Shown here: positions 6,317 to 12,523 of the stretch, piece after piece | Position numbering within the stretch: the stretch's first letter is position 1 | How the letters are laid out: every line of letters begins with the position of its first letter | From: UBA1227 sp964539045 | GTDB taxonomy: Bacteria > Bacillota > Clostridia > Oscillospirales > Acutalibacteraceae | DNA: 19,412 bases | Direction of reading: 5' to 3' | Assembly (NCBI GenBank): GCA_964539045.1 | Contig: CAZIHW010000133.1 | Coordinates: forward strand, 1 to 19,412 | Program-made: the position numbers and the translations under genes | Notes under the pieces: model-generated | Database searches by the model: none | What the model saw: the letters and a program-made list of their open reading frames with translations, nothing else | Told to the model about the DNA's origin: nothing

Positions 6317-8101
6317 TTATTCGTCCTGAATGTTAATGCTTATACCCAGCTCTTTCAATTGCTCGTCATCTACGCCTGCCGGGCAAGATGTCATCGGTTC
6401 AACAGCATCCTTGTTCTTCGGATATGCTATAACATCTCTCAAGGTTTCGGCACCGATAAGCTGCATGCAAAGTCTATCAAGGCCGATTCCCATTCCACCG
6501 TGAGGAGGTGCGCCGTACTTGAACGCATCAAGAAGGTAACCGAACTTTTCATGAGCTTCCTCTTCTGTAAGACCCAAAAGATCGAAAATTCTACTCTGAA
6601 GTTCCGGATTTGTTATACGAATTGATCCCGAAGACAACTCCACTCCGTTGAGAACAAGGTCGTATGCCTTTGCACGAACCTTTGCCTTGTCTGTCTCGAG
6701 GTACTCAAGGCACTCGTCCATAGGAGCAGTAAACGGATGATGCATTGCCACAAAGGTTTCGAGCTCCTCATCCCACTCAAAGAACGGGAACTCTGTAATC
6801 CAAAGCAAGTTATACTTATCTTTTGGTATTATATCAAGTTTTTTCGCTACTTCTTGTCTGATAGCTCCGAGTATGCTGAGCACATGAGAGTTGTTCGTAT
6901 CTCCTATTATCAGCACTACATCGCCGGTTTTTGCGTCTGCCTTATCAAGCAGTTCGCCCATTTTTTCTTCACTGATAAATTTGCCGAATGATGAAGATAT
7001 ACCATCTTCGGTGAGTCTGGCCCAGGCAAGGCCCTTGGCTCCTATACCCCTGGCAAATTCCGTAAGCTTATCTATCTCTTTTCTCGAGAGAATCTTAACG
7101 GCATCTTTTGCTGTGATTCCACGTACTGAACCGTTTCCTGCAACTGCTGATTCGAATACTCCGAAACCGCAATCCTTTACTATATCAGTGAGATCGTAGA
7201 GTTCCATGGCATAGCGTGTATCCGGCTTGTCCGAACCATATCGCTCCATAGCCTCTTTAAAGGTGAGACGTGGGAGCGGAAGAGTAACATCAATTCCCAA
7301 TACCTCTTTGAATATTCTCTTCATATAGCCTTCACCGATAGCGAGCACATCCTCCATCTCAACAAAGGACATCTCAAGGTCTATCTGCGTGAACTCAGGC
7401 TGCCTGTCCGCCCTCAGATCCTCGTCCCTGAAGCAACGGGCTATTTGCATATATCTGTCAAAGCCGGCAACCATGGACAATTGTTTATAAAGCTGCGGTG
7501 ACTGAGGCAATGCATAGAATTCCCCATTATGAAGACGACTCGGAACAAGGAAATCACGTGCCCCCTCCGGGGTAGACTTGATGAGTATAGGCGTCTCTAT
7601 CTCTACAAATCCGTTCTCGTCAAAGTAATCACGGGTTATCTTGGTTATTTTATGACGGAGCAATATATTTCTCTGAAGATCCGGTCTCCTCAAATCAAGA
7701 TATCTGTACTTGAGTCTGGTCAGTTCTGAAGTCTGACAATCCTCTACTATCTCAAAAGGAGGGGTTTCCGACTTGCCGAGAATCCGCAAATCAGAAACAA
7801 ATATCTCAACATCACCTGTGGGTATCTCGGAATTCTTCGAGGAACGCTCACGGACAACACCCTTTGCCATGAGAACAAATTCAGAGCGAGCCGAAAATGC
7901 TTTATCAAAAACGGCCTTATCCGTCGTGTCATCAAATGCGAGCTGTACTATACCTGTACGGTCACGGAGATCTATGAAAATAAGCTGACCGAGGTCGCGT
8001 TGCTTTGCAACCCAACCTGCCACAACTACCTCCATGCCGATGTGCCCCACACGGAATTCACCGCAATAGTTGGTTCTTTTTAGACCAGTCATAAAATCCA
8101 T
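6317..8101 (-). CDS. aspS: Aspartate--tRNA ligase (AspRS)
   Basis: This 594-residue class II synthetase charges tRNA-Asp with aspartate in the cytoplasm. It has an N-terminal OB-fold anticodon-binding domain (to about residue 105), then the catalytic core with TPEGARDF (178-185), QSPQLYKQ (200-207) and motif 2 RCFRDEDLRADRQPEF (222-237). The bacterial GAD insertion follows at about 280-420, and motif 3 GIGLDRL near 538-544. Length is normal for a bacterial enzyme. Whether it also charges tRNA-Asn cannot be told here. The ATG at 8101 shares one base with the hisS stop (TAATG), and its ribosome site GGAGGT lies inside the last codons of hisS, 8 bases upstream, so translation is coupled. hisS-aspS pairs are common in Bacillota. 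Confidence 0.97.
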   Translation of the reverse strand: MDFMTGLKRTNYCGEFRVGHIGMEVVVAGWVAKQRDLGQLIFIDLRDRTGIVQLAFDDTTDKAVFDKAFSARSEFVLMAKGVVRERSSKNSEIPTGDVEIFVSDLRILGKSETPPFEIVEDCQTSELTRLKYRYLDLRRPDLQRNILLRHKITKITRDYFDENGFVEIETPILIKSTPEGARDFLVPSRLHNGEFYALPQSPQLYKQLSMVAGFDRYMQIARCFRDEDLRADRQPEFTQIDLEMSFVEMEDVLAIGEGYMKRIFKEVLGIDVTLPLPRLTFKEAMERYGSDKPDTRYAMELYDLTDIVKDCGFGVFESAVAGNGSVRGITAKDAVKILSRKEIDKLTEFARGIGAKGLAWARLTEDGISSSFGKFISEEKMGELLDKADAKTGDVVLIIGDTNNSHVLSILGAIRQEVAKKLDIIPKDKYNLLWITEFPFFEWDEELETFVAMHHPFTAPMDECLEYLETDKAKVRAKAYDLVLNGVELSSGSIRITNPELQSRIFDLLGLTEEEAHEKFGYLLDAFKYGAPPHGGMGIGLDRLCMQLIGAETLRDVIAYPKNKDAVEPMTSCPAGVDDEQLKELGISINIQDE

Positions 8102-9471
8102 TAAAAATTACCTCCGAGTAACGAACTTATATCAATTCCGGATAAGTCTGTATTTTTAAACTCCTCCGCGGACAATTCCTCTGAAAGTTTAGAAACCGAT
8201 TGCGCAATCGCAACAGATGAGAAATCATCAACGAATGTATCAAGTTTCATCTCAACAATATCCCCGGTTTCCATATTCTTGAGCTGCACTACTCCGCTTT
8301 GCAATTCATTGTCACCTATAACAACAACAAATTCCGCGCCTATTTTATTAGCATACTTCATCTGCGCCTTAATGCCCCTGTTTGAAACGTCAAACAGCGC
8401 ATAAACACCCTCTTCACGAAGATGTGTCGCTATCTCGGCAGCTTTTATAGAAGCAGCATCTCCGGCCGGAGCTATGTATACATTGCATTTGCTTTCCGCC
8501 GGAAGAACAATCCCCTGAGATTCAAGCACAAGCATTAGTCTTTCCATGCCCAGGCCGAACCCGAGAGCCGGTATGTGATTGCCGCCGAGTTCTTCGCAGA
8601 GCCCGTCATAACGACCGCCACCGCAGACAGTTCCCTGAGCACCTATACCGGTAGAAACAAACTCGAATACGGTCTTTGTATAATAGTCAAGTCCGCGCAC
8701 AATTGTCGGATTTACTGTATATGCTATGTTCATAGCATCAAGATATCTTTGAAGTTTTTCAAAGTGATCCTTACAATCATCGCAAAGGAAGTCGAGAATT
8801 TTTGGGGCACCCTTTGCTATCTCGCTGCACACCGGACTCTTACAATCCAATATACGCATCGGGTTTCTGTCAAGTCTGCCAAGACACGTGTCGCAAAGCT
8901 CTCCCTTATGTGACTCAAAATACTTCTTGAGTGCTTCCTGGAACTTCGCCCTGCAAGTAGGGCAACCTATTGAATTTATCTGAAGTTCAAGCCCCTCAAC
9001 ACCGAGGAAGCCGAAAATCTCATTCGCAAGTGATATGACCTCGGCATCGGCGGCAGGACTTTCAGGTCCGAAGCATTCAACCCCGAATTGATGGAATTCC
9101 CTGAGTCTCCCGGCCTGCGGCTTTTCATATCTATAACATGATGTCTGATAAAATACCTTCATCGGAAGCGGCTCATTGAAAAGTCCGTGCTCCAGAAAAG
9201 CTCTGACTGCGCCTGCAGTACCCTCGGGCCTCAACGTTATCGATCTTCCGCCCTTGTCGTCAAATGTATACATCTCTTTTTGAACGACATCTGTTGTATC
9301 ACCCACGGAACGACAAAATAGTTCTGTATGCTCAAATACCGGAGTTCTTATCTCTTTAAATCCGTAGTTTCCGGCTATATCTGCAATTGTCTGCTCCACA
9401 AATCTTAGCTTATAACTTTCACTTGGCAGAGTATCCTGTGTACCCTTTATAGCACTTGTGAGTAATGCCAT
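8101..9471 (-). CDS. hisS: Histidine--tRNA ligase (HisRS)
   Basis: This 456-residue class II synthetase charges tRNA-His. The N-terminus has IKGTQDTLPSES; motif 2 is YRYEKPQAGRLREFHQFG (113-130), the histidine-binding motif RGLDYYTKTVFEF (259-271), GGGRYDGL (284-291) and motif 3 ALGFGLGMER (302-311). An anticodon-binding domain follows from about 325. Eight cysteines are paired at 170/173, 193/196, 210/215 and 230/233 in the insertion domain, a zinc-site-like pattern I know from clostridial HisRS. The C-terminus runs about 35 residues beyond the usual end with an acidic, Ser/Leu-rich tail. The ATG at 9471 has AGGAGG (complement at 9481-9486) 9 bases upstream. The leader is only about 50 bases and holds no T-box. 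Confidence 0.97.
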   Translation of the reverse strand: MALLTSAIKGTQDTLPSESYKLRFVEQTIADIAGNYGFKEIRTPVFEHTELFCRSVGDTTDVVQKEMYTFDDKGGRSITLRPEGTAGAVRAFLEHGLFNEPLPMKVFYQTSCYRYEKPQAGRLREFHQFGVECFGPESPAADAEVISLANEIFGFLGVEGLELQINSIGCPTCRAKFQEALKKYFESHKGELCDTCLGRLDRNPMRILDCKSPVCSEIAKGAPKILDFLCDDCKDHFEKLQRYLDAMNIAYTVNPTIVRGLDYYTKTVFEFVSTGIGAQGTVCGGGRYDGLCEELGGNHIPALGFGLGMERLMLVLESQGIVLPAESKCNVYIAPAGDAASIKAAEIATHLREEGVYALFDVSNRGIKAQMKYANKIGAEFVVVIGDNELQSGVVQLKNMETGDIVEMKLDTFVDDFSSVAIAQSVSKLSEELSAEEFKNTDLSGIDISSLLGGNF

Positions 9472-9504
9472 TTTATTCTGCCTCCTAAGTTTTCTGTATA
9501 AGTA

Positions 9505-9532
9505 TTCTATAGATTTTAATTTTCTATAGATT
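9505..9532. repeat. Direct repeat TTCTATAGATT in the hisS leader
   Basis: Two identical 11-bp copies lie at 9505-9515 and 9522-9532, 17 bases apart start to start. The second abuts the predicted hisS -10 box, so the pair covers the transcription start and early leader and could be an operator. Confidence 0.6.
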
Positions 9533-9558
9533 ATAACACAAATGAGTCTTTTTCTAAA
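9530..9558 (-). promoter_or_regulatory. Predicted promoter of hisS-aspS
   Basis: On the minus strand TTTAGA (complement at 9553-9558) is followed after 17 bases by a perfect TATAAT (complement at 9530-9535) with TGT before it as an extended -10. It places the start about 50 bases before hisS. Confidence 0.65.
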
Positions 9559-9618
9559 CTAATTATACTATTCTTTCAACGATTATCGCATTCTTTCACT
9601 GATTATCATATTCTTTCA
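9559..9618. repeat. Three 20-bp tandem repeats across the murE stop codon
   Basis: Read on the minus strand, three 20-base units each begin TGAAAGAATA or TGAAAGAATG and continue with a GATAATC- or TATAATT-like half. They occupy 9599-9618, 9579-9598 and 9559-9578. The murE stop TGA is the first three bases of the middle unit; the first unit encodes the last residues (KEYDNQ). The unit is not a multiple of three. Slippage duplication is the simplest origin. Confidence 0.8.
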
Positions 9619-11095
9619 GGAATTGCTGTGCATATACTATGTCAGATGCATAGTCCTCATATACCGTGCCCCGCTTTTGGGTAGTCTCCTCACCTTTTCC
9701 GGCAAGAATTACAACCTTCCTATCCGCCTCAATGTCAAGTATGGCCTTTCTTATTGCCTTGCCCCTATCTTCGATAACCTCGAAGGGGCAAGCACCCAGA
9801 TTTGCTATTATATCAGTCGCAATCTTATCAAAAGGCTCATCGCCCGGATCATCCTCGGTAACGATTATATAGTCTGAATTCATACCCGCCACAGATCCTA
9901 AGTCGTGACGTCTGAGAAATGCCTTATCCCCGGGACATCCAAATACACTTATCACTTTATGATCCGGATATTCTATCGCTATGGATCTGAATATAGCTTC
10001 AAAACTCATTTTGTTGTGAGCATAGTCAACTATGACTGAAATTCTCTTGTCGTGACTTTTGAAAACTTCCATTCTTCCTGCAACCTTTGCCGTTTTAAGA
10101 CCGGCGGCAACATATTCTACCGGAATCTTCAGAACATAACACATAGCTATAGCTGCAAGTGCGTTTGAAACGTTGAATATGCCGGGCATTGTTATACACA
10201 ACTCACCCTCAAACTCCGGAGTTTTTACAGTAAAAAATGTGGCGTCGTCACGTTTTTCGATATTGCTGCAATATATAGTGTTATCCGGTGAAGAACCGTA
10301 AGTTACAATCTCACATTTTCCCTTTGCGTAGTCGTATGCCTCATCCGAATACTGTGCGTCCATGTTTATACAAGCTACCTTGCATGAATCAAATATTTTA
10401 AGCTTTGAAGTAAAATAGTCATTAAAATCCTTATGCTCCGCGGGGCTGATATGATCAAGTCCTATATTGGTAAAACAGGCCACATCGTAGTTTATGCCGA
10501 GTACCCGATTGTACTTAAGAGCCTGACTTGAAACTTCCATAACAAGATGAGTTATTCCGCAGTTTATCGCATTGTTAAAGTGCGCATGGAGGGGAATCGC
10601 CTCCGGTGTAGTCAGATGGGAAACCTCATCGACAACCCCATCGTAGGTCTTTATCGAGGATATCAATGCACAATCCGGCTTTCCGATATCATGCATATAC
10701 AAATTCAATATCCCGCGCAAATAGTATGCTGTTGTACTTTTGCCCTTTGTTCCCGTAATACCTACAGATGTAATTTTTTCCGGCGCATGGTCATAGAACT
10801 CCTCTGCGAGATATACCATAGCCAACCTCACATCAGAGACAATTATATAAGAATCGCTGCTTCCGTATTTCTTTTCACTTACATATGCTACAGCGCCGCT
10901 TTTCATTGCGGCATCGGCATATTCCTCCTTGAAATGAGCACCCTTGCAGACAAACAAAGCATTCGGTAATACCTCTCTGGTATCATAGGTCAGGCAATCT
11001 ATGTCCCTTTCAAGCAACTCTTCTGACAAGGAGATTTCAACAACCAAATTATGTGATTTGAGAATATCCAAGTATACAGATAAAAGCTTACTCAT
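9596..11095 (-). CDS. murE: MurE-type Mur ligase (UDP-MurNAc-tripeptide synthetase family), atypical
   Basis: The 499-residue protein is a Mur ligase adding an amino acid to UDP-MurNAc-dipeptide in cytoplasmic peptidoglycan synthesis. It has a MurE-type N-terminal substrate domain (YDTR at 37-40), the ATP loop GTKGKST (115-121), LTTPEA (161-166), MEVSSQAL (186-193) and the lysine region FTSKLKIF (228-235) where MurE carries a carbamylated lysine. The C-terminal domain starts with DYAHN (357-361). The diamino-acid motif is DDPG at 415-418 instead of DNPR of meso-DAP enzymes, and GKGHE is GKGEE (466-470), so the added amino acid is uncertain; it may be a second MurE-like ligase. I chose the ATG at 11095, with AAGGGAG 5 bases upstream; the frame from 11170 has no site. 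Confidence 0.85.
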   Translation of the reverse strand: MSKLLSVYLDILKSHNLVVEISLSEELLERDIDCLTYDTREVLPNALFVCKGAHFKEEYADAAMKSGAVAYVSEKKYGSSDSYIIVSDVRLAMVYLAEEFYDHAPEKITSVGITGTKGKSTTAYYLRGILNLYMHDIGKPDCALISSIKTYDGVVDEVSHLTTPEAIPLHAHFNNAINCGITHLVMEVSSQALKYNRVLGINYDVACFTNIGLDHISPAEHKDFNDYFTSKLKIFDSCKVACINMDAQYSDEAYDYAKGKCEIVTYGSSPDNTIYCSNIEKRDDATFFTVKTPEFEGELCITMPGIFNVSNALAAIAMCYVLKIPVEYVAAGLKTAKVAGRMEVFKSHDKRISVIVDYAHNKMSFEAIFRSIAIEYPDHKVISVFGCPGDKAFLRRHDLGSVAGMNSDYIIVTEDDPGDEPFDKIATDIIANLGACPFEVIEDRGKAIRKAILDIEADRKVVILAGKGEETTQKRGTVYEDYASDIVYAQQFLKEYDNQ

Positions 11096-11110
11096 CGTAT
11101 CTCCCTTATT

Positions 11111-11133
11111 AAAAAATTCCGGTTTTAAACCGG
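11111..11133 (-). other. Terminator-like hairpin in the murE leader
   Basis: On the minus strand CCGGTT and AACCGG (11119-11133) form a 6-bp stem with a TAA loop, followed by AATTTTTT. It lies between the predicted murE promoter and its ribosome site, so it may attenuate transcription or merely protect the 5' end. The stem is short, so strength is doubtful. Confidence 0.45.
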
Positions 11134-11150
11134 TACATTCGCAGTTTATT

Positions 11151-11225
11151 TTACCATAATAGTGTTGCATTTAACAGTACTACATTTAATAGTATTATAT
11201 TTATTAGCGTTATATTTGCAATTTA
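11151..11225. repeat. Imperfect 15-bp tandem repeat upstream of murE
   Basis: Five in-phase units of 15 bases lie at 11151, 11166, 11181, 11196 and 11211. On the plus strand the best units are TACATTTAATAGTAT and TATATTTATTAGCGT; the outer units are more diverged. The predicted murE -10 box falls across units 3 and 4. Confidence 0.65.
11194..11221 (-). promoter_or_regulatory. Candidate murE promoter inside the 15-bp repeats
   Basis: On the minus strand TTGCAA (11216-11221) is followed after 16 bases by a perfect TATAAT (complement at 11194-11199). The -35 box is only a partial match. The mgsA terminator just upstream makes a separate promoter necessary. Confidence 0.45.
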
Positions 11226-11251
11226 TTTTACGCAAAAAATATCTTAACACG

Positions 11252-11285
11252 AAAAAGAAGCATTCTGCATATGTGGCAGAATGCT
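11252..11285 (-). terminator. Intrinsic terminator of mgsA
   Basis: Arms 11259-11268 and 11276-11285 form a perfect 10-bp stem (AGCATTCTGC) with a 7-base loop. On the minus strand TCTTTTT follows. The hairpin begins 15 bases after the mgsA stop. Confidence 0.9.
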
Positions 11286-11300
11286 GTCTTATCATGCTTT

Positions 11301-11714
11301 TTACTGCTTTTTTCCCTTCGGATTTACAATATCACGCCAGTCAAGGTCACCCCGTGCTAATGAGTGGATGAGAGCCTCGGCTGTAGCTATGTTTGTTGCT
11401 ACAGGTATATTGTGTACATTGCAAAGTCTGAGAAGATTTGCCTCGTTCGGTTCATTGGGCTTTGGGTTGAGCGGATCTCCAAACATAAGAAGAAGGTCTA
11501 TCTCATTGCATGCGATTCTGGAAGCTATTTGCTGCTCTCCACCCTGTGCACCGCTTAAAAACCTCTGTATCTCAAGGCCTGTAGCCTCTGCAACTATTTT
11601 GCCGGTTGTTCCGGTCGCGCATATATTGTGCTTACTTAAAATACCGCAGTAAGCTATACAGAATTGAGTCATTAATTCCTTCTTTACATCATGCGCGATT
11701 AAAGCTATATTCAT
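11301..11714 (-). CDS. mgsA: Methylglyoxal synthase (MgsA family), altered active site
   Basis: MgsA converts dihydroxyacetone phosphate to methylglyoxal and phosphate, a bypass of lower glycolysis. At 137 residues it has normal clostridial length: IALIAHD at 3-9, phosphate-binding TGTTG at 34-38, GDPLNP at 79-84 and IPVATNIATAE at 103-113. Aligned by eye to the E. coli enzyme (constant offset of 11), His19 and Asp91 are kept as H8 and D80, but Asp71 is E60, His98 is N87 and Asp101 is N90. Fold and family are clear; full activity is not assured. AGGAGG lies 8 bases before the ATG. It follows minD, as in the mre-min-mgsA order of Clostridia, but has its own promoter and terminator. Confidence 0.9.
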   Translation of the reverse strand: MNIALIAHDVKKELMTQFCIAYCGILSKHNICATGTTGKIVAEATGLEIQRFLSGAQGGEQQIASRIACNEIDLLLMFGDPLNPKPNEPNEANLLRLCNVHNIPVATNIATAEALIHSLARGDLDWRDIVNPKGKKQ

Positions 11715-11748
11715 AAAACAAGCCTCCTAATAGCTCAATATACCGTTT

Positions 11749-11777
11749 ATTTTAACACATTTATAGGTGTCGGGCAA
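11749..11777 (-). promoter_or_regulatory. Predicted mgsA promoter
   Basis: On the minus strand TTGCCC (complement at 11772-11777) is followed after 17 bases by TAAAAT (complement at 11749-11754), with TGT before it as an extended -10. It lies in the 83-base gap after minD. Confidence 0.6.
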
Positions 11778-11797
11778 TATGATTTTGTAAAAAATGT

Positions 11798-12514
11798 CTA
11801 AATTCTCAATGGCACTTTTTCCCCATTAATCCGCCTTATTATTCTTTTTACGGCACGAACACTCTTTATTCCGGGATCAATTAATTCACCGTTAAGCAAT
11901 GCCAGTGACAAATTGATATCCTCCGGGACAACCCCTATCAGCTGTACCCCGGTTGCATCTATGACTTCATCAATATTCAACGCTTGTCCGTTTGTCACTA
12001 TACTTTTCTTAAATCGGTTTATTATAAGACGGGCATTAACACCGCAATCCGATATCTTATCGGCTGCAACAGCGGCACTTCTCACACATACGAGATCCGG
12101 CGTGGATACTACCATGGCCAGATCAACTACTCCGAGAGCAAGTTCAAACACAGGTCCTACACCGGCCGGGGAATCAAGTATTATATAATCATATTCATCA
12201 TCATACAAATCTATAAGTTTTTTGACATCTTCCTTTGAAACTTCTACTTCACCCAAAGGTGCAGGAAGCAGTGCCGGTCCTTTTCCCTTTACCGGGGCCG
12301 CACCGGGTTCGCAATTTTCTTTTATCACATCATACCAATCATATAGAACTGAATCGCTCAGGGAAAGCATTATGTCGAGTGTTCTGAGTGAGACATCAAA
12401 ATCTATCATCAGGACGGTCTTCCCCTGTGAACAAAGAACTTTAGCAAATGTAGTAGAGAGCGTGGACTTTCCTACGCCCCCTTTTCCTGAAGTGAATAAT
12501 ATTTTTTGAGCCAT
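11798..12514 (-). CDS. minD: MinD/ParA-family ATPase, septum-site determining protein MinD-like
   Basis: The 238-residue protein is a deviant Walker A ATPase: GKGGVGKST at 10-18 with the signature lysine K11 and K16, a switch I-like aspartate after VLMIDFD (34-40), and YIILDSPAGVG at 110-120. Text such as RTLDIML and LYDWYDVI matches MinD. MinD dimerises with ATP on the membrane and positions MinC to block polar division. It is about 25 residues shorter than typical MinD, and the C-terminus has a basic amphipathic stretch (VRAVKRIIRRIN, 219-230) rather than a textbook membrane-targeting tail. No minC or minE is adjacent. The start lies 9 bases after the mrdA stop, with AAGGTGAT as ribosome site. 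Another ParA-type role is possible. Confidence 0.8.
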   Translation of the reverse strand: MAQKILFTSGKGGVGKSTLSTTFAKVLCSQGKTVLMIDFDVSLRTLDIMLSLSDSVLYDWYDVIKENCEPGAAPVKGKGPALLPAPLGEVEVSKEDVKKLIDLYDDEYDYIILDSPAGVGPVFELALGVVDLAMVVSTPDLVCVRSAAVAADKISDCGVNARLIINRFKKSIVTNGQALNIDEVIDATGVQLIGVVPEDINLSLALLNGELIDPGIKSVRAVKRIIRRINGEKVPLRI

Positions 12515-12523
12515 ATAATCACC

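Noticed and set aside
9472..9540. A T-box leader for hisS-aspS
   Set aside because: The predicted leader is about 50 bases, far too short, with no T-box sequence or terminator.
9559..9618. A CRISPR array
   Set aside because: Units are contiguous, without spacers, and no cas gene is present.
11162..11371. Plus-strand frame with a repeated Leu/Tyr/Val peptide
   Set aside because: It is produced by the 15-bp tandem repeat and runs over the mgsA terminator and the end of mgsA; no ribosome site.
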